In this document: piece by piece, positions 7,875 to 16,223 of the stretch | Numbering within the stretch: the stretch's first letter is position 1 | Layout of the letters: every line of letters starts with the position of its first letter | Assembly (NCBI GenBank): GCA_013003065.1 | Contig: JABDLI010000072.1 | Coordinates: 1-44,073 of the forward strand | Length of the DNA stretch: 44,073 nt | Reading direction: 5' to 3' | Source: Phycisphaerales bacterium | GTDB lineage: Bacteria; Planctomycetota; Phycisphaerae; Phycisphaerales; SM1A02 | Position numbers and translations under genes: made by a program | The notes under the pieces: generated by a model | Seen by the model: only the letters and a program-made list of their open reading frames with translations | Database searches by the model: none | What the model was told of the DNA's origin: nothing

Positions 7875-9634
7875 GGCGTGGCCTCTCGGCCCGAAGCCCC
7901 GCCGGCGTCATCCTGGATGAACGTCACGTGGGTGTTTGAAGTCAGATCTTCGTGCTGCGAGATGCGGCCGTCGGGCCAGCGGATCTCGAGGCTGATCGGC
8001 GAAACCGCATCGCCCAGGCCGAAGTGGACCCGCGGGTCGCCGCTGCACAGGTAGCTCTGCTGGGGCCGGACCTCTCGGGTAAACACCCGACCGCCGACGC
8101 GGAGCCGCAGCCGCGCGCCGATCGCGTGACGCCGGCCCGGGCCGGTGCGGGCCGAGATCTTCAACCACCGGTCCGACCCGGCCTGCTCGTTCCGGAGCAG
8201 CCGCACCGGGCCGCCGTTGTTCGTCAGCAGCAGGTCGACGTCGCCGTCGTCATCGAGGTCGCCCGCGGCGACGCCCCGACCCACGTCGGCGAAGGTGACC
8301 CCGCTCGCCGCCGTCGCGTCGACCAGGCGGCCGTTCTCCAGACGGGCGAACTGATCCGGTTGCGCGTACCGGTTGTCGCCGGCCGGCATGGGGTTGTCGA
8401 CGTTGACGTCGCCGTTGGCAAAGTACGCATCGAGGTTGCCGTCGTGATCCTGGTCGAACAACGCGACCCCGAACGCAGTGGCGGGGATGCTCCAGACGCC
8501 CAGACCCATGGCAAGGCTGACATCCTCGAAGGTGCCGCCGTCGTTGCGCAGCACCAGGTTGGTCTGCCCGTGAATGTTCGTGACCAACAGGTCGAAGCGA
8601 CCGTCGCCGTCGAGATCCTCGCTTGCGACGCCCATGCCGGCGATCGCGATCCCCCGACCGTCGTACGCGCAGCCCCAGTGCGTCGCCACGTTCTCGAACG
8701 TGCCGTCGCCACGGTTGCGCCACAGGAATGCGGGGGTCTGGTCGTTGGCGACGTACAGATCGATCCAACCGTCGTCGTCGAAGTCCGAGGCAATGACGCC
8801 CAGGCCGTTCCCCTTCGCGTGGCCGATGCCGCTGGCCATCGACACGTCTTCGAAGGTGCCGTCGCCGCGATTCCGATAGAGCACGTCGGCGAGGGGAGAT
8901 TCGTAGACGAGCGGGTTGCAGTAGTCGCGTTCGCCGAGAATCGTGTAGCACGGGCTCTCACGCTCCTCGGCCCATCCGACGTAGTTCACGACGTAGAGAT
9001 CCAGGTCGCCGTCACGGTCGTGATCGATGAACACGCAGCTGGCGCCGAAACCGTCGTCGTCGACCCCCGCTGCCGCCGCGACCTCCTCGAACGTGCCGTC
9101 ACCGCGATTGCGCAGCAGCGCGTTGCGGCCGAGCCGCGTGAGGTAGATGTCCACGTCTCCGTCGTCGTCGTAGTCGGCGCACGCAACGCCGTACGCGGGG
9201 CCCGGGACCCCCGCCCCGGACATTTCCGTCACGTCGACGTAGCCGGCCGGGTCTCGCCGGAAGAGCCGGCACGGGCGGGCCGGGCGATCACCGGTCAGGG
9301 GGCCGCCCCCGGCGATGAACACGTCCAGGTCACCGTCCCCGTCGGCATCGAGCAGCCCGGCCCCCGGCCCCATCTCCTCGGGAAGCCGGTACGCGCCCCG
9401 GGCATCGTTGTCGTGGTGAAAGACGAGCCCCAGCTCCGGGGCCGCATCGGTGAAGACCCGCGAATTCGTGGATGCGGCCGAGATCCGAACATCGGGCTCT
9501 CCGAGCACCTCAGCGGCGAGCTGGCGCGGGCTCGGGGGCACCGGGGCCCGGCGGGGGGACGTCAGGGCGGCCCCGGCCGCGGCGGCGACCGCAGCCAGAC
9601 AGAGAATGATGGATCGGAACGTGCGGGCTCGCAT
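7871..9634 (-). CDS. Secreted FG-GAP repeat protein with ASPIC/UnbV C-terminal domain (CRTAC1 family)
   Basis: A 587-residue protein with a signal peptide (IILCLAAVAAAAGAALTS). Seven Ca-binding FG-GAP/VCBS blades can be read, for example DADGDGDLDVFIAGGG, DYDDDGDVDIYLTRLG, DFDDDGWIDLYVANDQ and DLDDDGDVDLLLTNNGG, forming an integrin-like beta-propeller. The last ~75 residues (GARLRLRVGGRVFTREVRPQ to SLEIRWPDG) match the ASPIC/UnbV domain. Family members are surface or secreted and are thought to bind other proteins or glycans; the ligand is unknown. I chose ATG 9634; GTG 9637 directly before it is possible. A TAGGAT box lies 9 nt before the GTG. Its stop overlaps the TPR gene's start. Confidence 0.9.
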   Translation of the reverse strand: MRARTFRSIILCLAAVAAAAGAALTSPRRAPVPPSPRQLAAEVLGEPDVRISAASTNSRVFTDAAPELGLVFHHDNDARGAYRLPEEMGPGAGLLDADGDGDLDVFIAGGGPLTGDRPARPCRLFRRDPAGYVDVTEMSGAGVPGPAYGVACADYDDDGDVDIYLTRLGRNALLRNRGDGTFEEVAAAAGVDDDGFGASCVFIDHDRDGDLDLYVVNYVGWAEERESPCYTILGERDYCNPLVYESPLADVLYRNRGDGTFEDVSMASGIGHAKGNGLGVIASDFDDDGWIDLYVANDQTPAFLWRNRGDGTFENVATHWGCAYDGRGIAIAGMGVASEDLDGDGRFDLLVTNIHGQTNLVLRNDGGTFEDVSLAMGLGVWSIPATAFGVALFDQDHDGNLDAYFANGDVNVDNPMPAGDNRYAQPDQFARLENGRLVDATAASGVTFADVGRGVAAGDLDDDGDVDLLLTNNGGPVRLLRNEQAGSDRWLKISARTGPGRRHAIGARLRLRVGGRVFTREVRPQQSYLCSGDPRVHFGLGDAVSPISLEIRWPDGRISQHEDLTSNTHVTFIQDDAGGASGREATP

Positions 9635-10034
9635 CACGGGACGAGGATCCTATCGCGGCCTCACGCGGACCAAAAAGGCCCCGAATTCCGGGCAAGAGGG
9701 TTGACAGGGGCGGCGGCCTCGGTCATCGTAAACCGTGACCGGTCGTGCGGGGTGTCTGCCCCGTATGTCGTCCGTCCTGCGGGCCGTAGGCAGGACGGCA
9801 GGTCAAAGAGAGAGACATCCGAGAGAAGAGAGCGGGCGCGAGTCGCCTGTTGGCATCTCGTGGCATTGGCCCTCGCCGAAAGGCGGGCGTCGGGCTTCGT
9901 ATGTCTGTGTCCCCACCTGGGATACCTCGTCTCCGTCTTCGGCGTGCCCGGTACGAAACGAGGTGGGAAAGTAAGGCGGAAGGCACACGTGTTTGTTTTC
10001 GCACCGGGACTCGAGAAAGAAGGACTTTAGCCCC
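9635..10034 (+). promoter_or_regulatory. Divergent intergenic region with promoter and leader of the 10035 gene
   Basis: About 400 bases lack a gene. TTGACA lies at 9701-9706 (plus) with no convincing -10 at 17 nt. A GA-rich tract (9805-9836, containing GAGAGAAGAGAG) sits about 200-230 nt before ATG 10035. Further on, CCCACCT (9912-9918) can pair with AGGTGGG (9961-9967), so the leader may be structured. AGAAGGA (10018-10024) is a plausible ribosome site. The opposite strand carries a TAGGAT box just before the UnbV gene. Confidence 0.4.
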
Positions 10035-10619
10035 ATGAACACTCGAATTATGCTCACGGCCACGGCTGGGGCGACGCTGATTGCGAGCGGCGCGTTCGGT
10101 CAGACCACCTACTCCGGCGGCGGCGGCGCCCTGGTCGACTCTGGCGTTGCCAGCTTCACGATCGACGTGGCCGACGACCTGGCGATCGACTCCTTCAAGG
10201 ACGTCGTCCTCCAGGGCTTCTCGCACACGTGGGCGGGTGACCTCATCATCACCCTCGAGCACGGCGGCACCACCGTCACGCTCCTCGACCGTCCCGGCAA
10301 CCCGGAGTCCACCTTCGGTGACTCGGCCGACTTCGACGGCTCGGACTACACCTGGACCGACGGCGGCTTCGTGTACGACGCCGACCTCTTCGGCTCGACC
10401 GTGCCCTCGGCCGATCCCTTCGCCCCCACGGGCGGCGCGCTCGCCGACTTCAACGGTCAGAGCGCTGCGGGCGTGTGGACGCTCTCGATCAGCGACAACG
10501 CTGGTGGCGACACCGGCAGCCTCGGTGGTTGGAGCTTCACCGCCAACCTGATCCCCGCCCCGGGCGCCCTCGCGTTGCTCGGCCTCGCGGGTGTGGTCGG
10601 TCGCCGGCGTCGCCGGTAA
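10035..10619 (+). CDS. Secreted P-domain-like protein with PEP-CTERM-like tail
   Basis: A 194-residue protein. It begins MNTRIMLTATAGATLIASGAFG (Sec signal). The body resembles the proprotein-convertase P domain: DDLAIDSFKDVVLQGFSHTW, GDLIITLEHGGTTVTLLDRP and GVWTLSISDNAGGDTGSLGG are the typical strands. The C-terminus is IPAPGALALLGLAGVVG plus five Arg, a sorting tail nearly identical to that of the 3834-4529 protein. No protease domain is attached, so it is more likely a structural or binding module than an enzyme. ATG 10035 is preferred over ATG 9993 because the signal peptide begins there and an AGAAGGA ribosome site precedes it. A strong terminator follows. Confidence 0.85.
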   Translation: MNTRIMLTATAGATLIASGAFGQTTYSGGGGALVDSGVASFTIDVADDLAIDSFKDVVLQGFSHTWAGDLIITLEHGGTTVTLLDRPGNPESTFGDSADFDGSDYTWTDGGFVYDADLFGSTVPSADPFAPTGGALADFNGQSAAGVWTLSISDNAGGDTGSLGGWSFTANLIPAPGALALLGLAGVVGRRRRR

Positions 10620-10644
10620 TCGAACCCGATCCGATTGCGAATCG

Positions 10645-10677
10645 CAGGCGGCCTCTTCGGAGGCCGCCTGTCTTTTT
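10645..10677 (+). terminator. Rho-independent terminator with UUCG tetraloop
   Basis: An 11-bp GC-rich stem (10645-10655 with 10660-10670, CAGGCGGCCTC and its complement) is closed by a TTCG loop in the stable C(UUCG)G context. TCTTTTT follows. It ends the P-domain-protein gene at 10619. Confidence 0.92.
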
Positions 10678-10718
10678 GGCGGATTGGTAGAGTGACGCCC
10701 CAGCTCACGGAGACCCCC

Positions 10719-12710
10719 ATGTCCGACACCACCGCCATCGAATCCGTCCTCCACGAGAATCGGGTCTTCGACCCGCCCGCGGCGTTCGCCCGCCGCGCGG
10801 GTCACGTTCATGTGCCCTCGATGGAGGCGTACCACGCCCGCCACCGGCGTTCGATCGAGGACCCGGAGGGCTTCTGGTCGGAGGCGGCGGAGGCGTTCGA
10901 TTGGTTCACGCCGTTTTCCAAGGTGCTGGAGTGGAAGCTCCCCGACGCGAAGTGGTTCCTCGGCGGCACCACCAACATCTGCCACAACTGCGTCGATCGA
11001 CAGGTCGACGCCGGGTACGGCGACGACGTCGCGATCATCTGGGAGGGGGAGCCGATGCCGGGCGGGCGTCCGGAGGTCCGGCGGCTGACCTACCGCGAAC
11101 TGCAGGCGGAGGTGAGCCGGTTCGCCAACGTGCTCAAGGGCCTCGGCGTCGAACGCGGCGACATCGTCACGATCTACATGGGGATGGTGCCCGAGCTGGC
11201 CATCGCCATGCTCGCGTGCGCGCGGATCGGCGCGCCGCACTCGATCATCTTCGGCGGCTTCTCCGCCCAGGCGATCGCCGATCGCGTGACCGACGCGCAG
11301 TCACGCACGCTCGTCACCGCCGACGGCGCGTGGCGACGCGGCAAGGTCGTGCCCCTGAAGGGCAACGTGGACGCCGCCATCGAGATGGCCGGCATCGTCG
11401 AGAACGTCGTCGTGCTCAAACGCACCGAAACCGCCATCGGCTGGACGGACGGGCGTGACCACTGGTGGCACGAGCTGACCGCGTCGGCGTCCGAGGAGTG
11501 TCCCTGCGAGGCGATGGACAGCGAGGACATGCTCTTCCTGCTGTATACGTCGGGCTCGACCGGCAAGCCCAAGGGGATCATGCACACGACCGGCGGATAC
11601 ATGGTGTACACCGCGCTCACGGCGCGGGAGGTCTTCAACCTCGTGCCCGACCGCGATCAGGTCTACTGGTGCACCGCCGACATCGGGTGGGTCACCGGGC
11701 ACAGCTACATCGTCTACGGCATCCTGCCCAACCGCGTGCCCACGCTGATGTACGAGGGCGCGCCGAACCACCCCGAGCCGGATCGATTCTGGGACATCGT
11801 CGAACGGCACAAGGTCACGCAGTTCTACACCGCGCCCACCGCCATCCGTGCGTTCATGAAGTGGGGAGACGAACATCCGCGGAAGCACGACCTGTCGAGC
11901 CTTCAGGTCTTGGGCACCGTCGGGGAGCCGATCAACCCGGAAGCGTGGATCTGGTACCACGAGACCATCGGGTCCAAGCAGTGCCCGATCGTCGACACGT
12001 GGTGGCAGACGGAGACCGGGGGCCAACTGCTCACGCCGTTGCCCGGCGCAACCCCGACCGTCCCCGGTTCGTGCACGCTCCCCTTCTTCGGCATCGACGC
12101 CGCGATCGTGAACGAGCAGGGAGAGGAGCAGCCGGCCAATACGGGCGGCCTGCTCGCCATCCGGCAGCCGTGGCCGAGCATGCTGCGGGGAATCTACGGC
12201 GACCGGCCGCGTTTCATCGACACGTACTTTTCGCGGATCCCCGGCATGTACTTCGCCGGTGACGGCGCGCGACGCGACGAGCGGGGGTACTTCTGGATCA
12301 TGGGCCGCGTGGATGACGTCATCAATGTCTCGGGGCATCGGCTCGGCACGATGGAGGTCGAGTCGGCGCTCGTCAGTCACGACGCGGTGGTGGAGGCGGC
12401 GGTCGTCGGCATCCCGCACGAGATCAAGGGCACCGGCATCGCGGCCTTTTGCACGCTCGAGCCGCAGCACCAACCCGCCGACGAGGCGGCGACCGAGGCG
12501 CTCCGCGCGACGCTCTCGGCGCACGTCGGTCGCGAGATCGGCCCCATCGCCCGCCCCGACCTGATCCGTTTCACCGACGCCCTGCCCAAAACACGCTCGG
12601 GGAAGATCATGCGGCGTCTGCTCCGGGACATCGCCGCCGGTGAGGACAATCCGCAGGACATGTCGACGCTCGAAGACCAGAGCGTCCTCGCGCAATTACG
12701 CGGGACCTAG
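10719..12710 (+). CDS. acsA: Acetyl-CoA synthetase (AMP-forming)
   Basis: A 663-residue acyl-adenylate synthetase of normal Acs length. It activates acetate with ATP to acetyl-AMP and then to acetyl-CoA in the cytoplasm. Visible signatures are the N-terminal ACAS region ([22 protein letters not shown]), the P-loop-like core [48 protein letters not shown], the hinge region [15 protein letters not shown] and the catalytic C-terminal lysine in [11 protein letters not shown] (about K629, the usual acetylation-regulated site). The start is ATG 10719, preceded by ACGGAG. A TAGAGT box at 10688-10693 could give a short ~20-nt leader. Its stop lies only 5 bp from that of the convergent kinase gene. 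It is a housekeeping gene with no evident tie to its neighbours. Confidence 0.96.
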   Translation: MSDTTAIESVLHENRVFDPPAAFARRAGHVHVPSMEAYHARHRRSIEDPEGFWSEAAEAFDWFTPFSKVLEWKLPDAKWFLGGTTNICHNCVDRQVDAGYGDDVAIIWEGEPMPGGRPEVRRLTYRELQAEVSRFANVLKGLGVERGDIVTIYMGMVPELAIAMLACARIGAPHSIIFGGFSAQAIADRVTDAQSRTLVTADGAWRRGKVVPLKGNVDAAIEMAGIVENVVVLKRTETAIGWTDGRDHWWHELTASASEECPCEAMDSEDMLFLLYTSGSTGKPKGIMHTTGGYMVYTALTAREVFNLVPDRDQVYWCTADIGWVTGHSYIVYGILPNRVPTLMYEGAPNHPEPDRFWDIVERHKVTQFYTAPTAIRAFMKWGDEHPRKHDLSSLQVLGTVGEPINPEAWIWYHETIGSKQCPIVDTWWQTETGGQLLTPLPGATPTVPGSCTLPFFGIDAAIVNEQGEEQPANTGGLLAIRQPWPSMLRGIYGDRPRFIDTYFSRIPGMYFAGDGARRDERGYFWIMGRVDDVINVSGHRLGTMEVESALVSHDAVVEAAVVGIPHEIKGTGIAAFCTLEPQHQPADEAATEALRATLSAHVGREIGPIARPDLIRFTDALPKTRSGKIMRRLLRDIAAGEDNPQDMSTLEDQSVLAQLRGT

Positions 12711-12715
12711 CAGCC

Positions 12716-15397
12716 TCAGCGTCGGCCCTTCCTGAACGAGGAGGCCCAGTTCTCGATCAGCACCGCGGCCGGCGGCTCCTGCGACTCGGTCTCGTCCGTC
12801 GATTCCTTGCGGATGACCAGGAAACGCTCGGATCCGGACGCCACGACCAGCCCGGCCACGAATCCATCGAACTCGAAGAGCGGCGTGGCCTGGCCGAGCT
12901 GGACGTCGCCCTCCCCAGTGAGCGTGACCGGCACCTCGTACAGAACCCCGCCATCCGGGTCACCCAGCACGCCGTAGAACAGCCGATCGCCCTCGGGGCT
13001 CCAAGCGGCACCGAAGCCCCCCGCGGTCGACACCTGCCATCGCCCCGGGCCGCTCGGGAAGGGACGCAGGAACACCTCCACGTCCTGCCTCGGTATGTCG
13101 CCCGACGTGTACGCCACGAGGCCGCCCCCGGGTCGGAGCACCGGCATCAGGTCGCTCCGCGGACCGTCCTCGAACACCGCGCGTGTCGCCGGATCGCCCA
13201 CGCGTTCGGTGACGATGTGCATGTCGAACACCGACGTCCCGGCGTTCATCACGGCGATCGACCAGTCGTCGGCGAACGACGGAAAGCCGGCAGCCTCGAA
13301 CAGGAGCTCACGTTCACCCGTTCCGTTCGCATTGCGAACGTAGACGCCCTCGGGCGTGAGTCCCTGCATCACCGTGTACGCCACCCGTCGCCCGTCGGGT
13401 GACCAGTGCACGCCGCCGAAGGCGGCGGTGTCATCGTCGGGCAGCGCGGAGGCCGTTTCGCGGATGAGGTCGATGATCCAGAGACGCGCGTCGTTCTCGG
13501 CGCTGCCGGCATCTCGACCGCGGGCAACGAGCGCGGCCTTCGTGCCGTCGGGCGAGAGGCTCAGCTCACCGCCGGTCCCGAACATCTCGGGGCCGACGAC
13601 TTCCACCGGATTCCCCGTGCGGTCGAGCCAGGTGAGCTGCGCCGGACGATCGTCGCCCGCCGGCCGGGAGAGGATCACGAGGTCCCCCCGCGTGGAGACG
13701 GACGGAGTGGTGCCGCCCGGGGCCACGAAGAACGGCTCGCCCGTGACGGCCAGATCCTCGAGCGAAAACGGCAACGCCCAGATTCCCTTGGGGGTCGCGA
13801 GGCGTCCGAACATGATGTGCCCGGTCGGCGAGTACACCGGGTTGAGCGGCTCATGCTCGGACTCGTAGAGCACCCGACGCTCGCCGTCCGGAGTTGCGAG
13901 ACAGAGCGCCGAGGCTTCACCCCGCTTGGGGTGGGGCACGAACAACGCGCCGCCTCCCCCGGGAAGCACCCCGCCGGGATGCAAGTGGATCTCTCTCGCA
14001 TCCGGCGGGAGCCACGTCACCGCACGTCCGCTCTCGACGGACACGCGTTGCAGGCCACCATCGACGTTGCACACGACGAGCTCACCGTCGTCGGTCCACG
14101 CCGCGCTGCCCATCAGCGCGTGGACGTCCTCCGTGATCGGCAGCGCGGGGCCGCCGCTCGCGCGGACCCGCGACAGCTCGCCGACCCTTCCGAAGCCGAT
14201 CCACGCGCTGTCGGGCGACCAGGTCACGAGATGCAGGTTCTCCTCGGCGCGGTGGATCTCCCGGAGCTCCCCGGTGCCAAGATCGTGCACCGAGAGCGTT
14301 TCATCGACGATCAGGGCGATCTTGCGACCATCGGGAGCGATGACGGCCGAGGTCAGCCCCTCGATCGGCGGCAGCTCGAAACGTCGGGTCGGGGAGGAGA
14401 CGGGCGGGTCCGGCCAGAACGCGAAGGCGATCGCCGCCGCGGCGACGAGGCCGGCGACCAGGCCCGCGGCCGCGGACGCCACGAGCCCGGCCGGACGGGT
14501 CGATCCGGTTGCGGCCGACACGGCGAACGCGCCCGGATGCGCGATCGCCTGCTGAAGCTCGATCCGCGCATCGGCGATGTCGTGCAACCGGTCATCCCGT
14601 TTGCGTTGCAGGCACAACGCAAGGAGATGGCGGACGACGGGCGGCGTCTCCGGGGGCAGGCGATCGAAGTCGACGTCCTTGTGGAGGATGGCACCGATCG
14701 AATCGATGCTCGTCTCGCCGACGAACGGCCCGACGCCCGTGAGCATTTCGTAGACCATCACGCCGAACGACCAGATGTCGGTGCGTTTGTCGACGCTTCG
14801 CCCCCGGGCCTGCTCGGGTGACATGTAGGGCGCGGTGCCGACGACCGCTCCGGGCTCCGTCGGGCTCCGCGGCGTCGTGACGGCCTCGGCGATCGCGGTC
14901 CCCGATTCGCGGGACTCGCCGGCCTTCGCGATCCCGAAGTCGAGCACCTTGACTTTGCCCTCGGGCGTGATCTTGACGTTGTCGGGCTTCAGGTCGCGAT
15001 GGATCAGGCCGCACCCGTGCGCGCACTCGATGGCTTCGGCGATCTGCAACGCGACGGGGAGCGCTTCGCCGACCGGCATCGGCCCGCGATCGAGCATCTC
15101 GGCCAGTGTCTCGCCCGGGACGTACTCGAGGATCAGATAGCGATGACCATCGACCTCCTCGATGCCGTAGATCGCGCCGATGTTGGCGTGGTTGAACGAC
15201 GCGAGGGCGCGGGCTTCCCGTTCGAAGCGGTCCAGCCGTTCGGGGTGGTCCGCCAGTTCCGGCGGCAGCGTCTTGATGGCAACGTCTCGGCCGAGCCGCG
15301 TGTCGTGCCCGAGGTAGACGACACCCATCCCCCCGCGTCCGATCTCGCGGACGACGTCGCATGGGCCGATTCGCGCGGGCGTGCCGGCGGGCGTCAT
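12716..15397 (-). CDS. Transmembrane Ser/Thr protein kinase with beta-propeller C-terminus
   Basis: An 893-residue PknB-type kinase. The glycine-rich loop IGRGGMGVVYLG is at about 19-30, the ATP lysine in VAIKTL is at ~42, the catalytic loop HRDLKPDN has Asp ~135, DFG is at ~153-155, and PYMSPEQARG marks the activation-segment end. All key residues are present. One membrane helix (about 304-328, GLVASAAAGLVAGLVAAAAI) separates it from a ~560-residue WD40/TolB-like propeller with repeats such as SPDGTKAALVARGRD and SPDGRRVAYTV. The propeller is probably the sensor or ligand part outside the membrane. This architecture is common in planctomycetes. ATG 15397 directly precedes the kinase fold; a further upstream ATG at 15544 adds only low-complexity sequence. 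A TACGAT box lies 6 nt before ATG. Confidence 0.92.
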   Translation of the reverse strand: MTPAGTPARIGPCDVVREIGRGGMGVVYLGHDTRLGRDVAIKTLPPELADHPERLDRFEREARALASFNHANIGAIYGIEEVDGHRYLILEYVPGETLAEMLDRGPMPVGEALPVALQIAEAIECAHGCGLIHRDLKPDNVKITPEGKVKVLDFGIAKAGESRESGTAIAEAVTTPRSPTEPGAVVGTAPYMSPEQARGRSVDKRTDIWSFGVMVYEMLTGVGPFVGETSIDSIGAILHKDVDFDRLPPETPPVVRHLLALCLQRKRDDRLHDIADARIELQQAIAHPGAFAVSAATGSTRPAGLVASAAAGLVAGLVAAAAIAFAFWPDPPVSSPTRRFELPPIEGLTSAVIAPDGRKIALIVDETLSVHDLGTGELREIHRAEENLHLVTWSPDSAWIGFGRVGELSRVRASGGPALPITEDVHALMGSAAWTDDGELVVCNVDGGLQRVSVESGRAVTWLPPDAREIHLHPGGVLPGGGGALFVPHPKRGEASALCLATPDGERRVLYESEHEPLNPVYSPTGHIMFGRLATPKGIWALPFSLEDLAVTGEPFFVAPGGTTPSVSTRGDLVILSRPAGDDRPAQLTWLDRTGNPVEVVGPEMFGTGGELSLSPDGTKAALVARGRDAGSAENDARLWIIDLIRETASALPDDDTAAFGGVHWSPDGRRVAYTVMQGLTPEGVYVRNANGTGERELLFEAAGFPSFADDWSIAVMNAGTSVFDMHIVTERVGDPATRAVFEDGPRSDLMPVLRPGGGLVAYTSGDIPRQDVEVFLRPFPSGPGRWQVSTAGGFGAAWSPEGDRLFYGVLGDPDGGVLYEVPVTLTGEGDVQLGQATPLFEFDGFVAGLVVASGSERFLVIRKESTDETESQEPPAAVLIENWASSFRKGRR

Positions 15398-15403
15398 GGA
15401 TCC

Positions 15404-15409
15404 ATCGTA
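15404..15409 (-). promoter_or_regulatory. -10-like box TACGAT, leaderless start candidate
   Basis: TACGAT on the minus strand, then 6 nt (GGATCC), then ATG 15397. There is no Shine-Dalgarno. It is one of the five TANNNT boxes with the same start-codon spacing. Confidence 0.35.
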
Positions 15410-15476
15410 ATCGGACCGCGGTCGCCCTGCCGGTGGACGGCGGCCTCGGCTTGACGAGATGGGCGTCGCGGGCGCA

Positions 15477-16136
15477 TCAAGGGGTGCCGGTCTGCCGCCG
15501 ACGCCGCGTCCGGATCGCGGCGAGGACGAGCAATGCCAGCGCACCCGGCGTCGGTATCGTGTCGAACGTCAGCGTGATCTGCCGCACGAACGCCAGGTCA
15601 CCGCCGCCCTGATCGGCGAACCACACCCGCCACGTGCCGATGATGGTGTCGCCGTCGAACGACGAAAGCGGGTCGGTGTCCGGTTGCCAGCGTCCGGTCA
15701 CGTCCGGGATCCCGGGTGACCCCACGAAGGGAACGTCGTACGGGTTGTCGGCTTCGTCGTCGAGGATGAACGGCTCGCCGGTGGCGAGGTTGCCGTAGTT
15801 GTCCGCGGAGAATCCGAAGAAGCCGGCCTCGGGCGCCCCCGGCCGGTCGAGGACGCGGTGGAACCGCCCGCTCTCGACGTGCTCGATCGCGATGATCAAA
15901 TCGCCCTGCCACGTCGACTGGATCATGAAGCCGACGTCGAGGTCGCGGATCTCGTTCATGCCGAGCGGGTCCGGCGTCACCTCGATGTCGATGAACACTC
16001 CGGGGGGGTCGACGATGTCGGGAATCGCGAAGTCGCCCGTCCAATCGACCACGATGAGCGATGCCGCGGCGGGCGTCGCGAGCGTCAGACCGACGAGTCC
16101 GGCGAGCGTGCCGGTCGGCATGGTCGAGATCCGCAT
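15477..16136 (-). CDS. Secreted P-domain-like protein with C-terminal sorting tail
   Basis: A 219-residue protein. The signal peptide is MRISTMPTGTLAGLVGLTLA. The body again looks like a P-domain-type beta sandwich (GDLIIAIEHVESGRFHRVLD, GTWRVWFADQGGGDLAFVRQ), parallel to the 10035 protein. The tail IPTPGALALLVLAAI ends in Arg-rich RTRRRRQTGTP, a variant of the PEP-CTERM-like pattern with Pro-Thr-Pro. ATG 16136 has GGAGGG 7 nt upstream. The frame stays open far upstream to 18851, but that is antisense to gspF and the peptidase and is not coding. No terminator with a T run is seen after the stop. The paralogy with the 10035 gene suggests a shared export and sorting route; function is unknown. 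Confidence 0.85.
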   Translation of the reverse strand: MRISTMPTGTLAGLVGLTLATPAAASLIVVDWTGDFAIPDIVDPPGVFIDIEVTPDPLGMNEIRDLDVGFMIQSTWQGDLIIAIEHVESGRFHRVLDRPGAPEAGFFGFSADNYGNLATGEPFILDDEADNPYDVPFVGSPGIPDVTGRWQPDTDPLSSFDGDTIIGTWRVWFADQGGGDLAFVRQITLTFDTIPTPGALALLVLAAIRTRRRRQTGTP

Positions 16137-16210
16137 GGCATGACCCTCCTCTTCCTTCCGTGTACCAGACCCGCGACTCAGATGGAAGGGTGATTCGACC
16201 GATCCGGGCG

Positions 16211-16216
16211 TATGCT
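16211..16216 (+). promoter_or_regulatory. -10-like box TATGCT, leaderless start candidate
   Basis: TATGCT is followed by 7 nt and GTG 16224. If it is the real -10, transcription would start at about 16224. The ATG codons at 16212 and 16218 would then lie in or right after the box and could not be used, which argues for the GTG. Confidence 0.35.
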
Positions 16217-16223
16217 CATGTCC

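Noticed and set aside
9840-9880. A sigma-54 promoter (TGGCATC...GGCATTGG) before the 10035 gene
   Set aside because: The GG and GC elements are not at the required spacing and the -12 element lacks TTGC.
7952-10030. A 692-codon plus-strand frame
   Set aside because: It is antisense to the FG-GAP/UnbV gene, whose blades are unmistakable on the minus strand.
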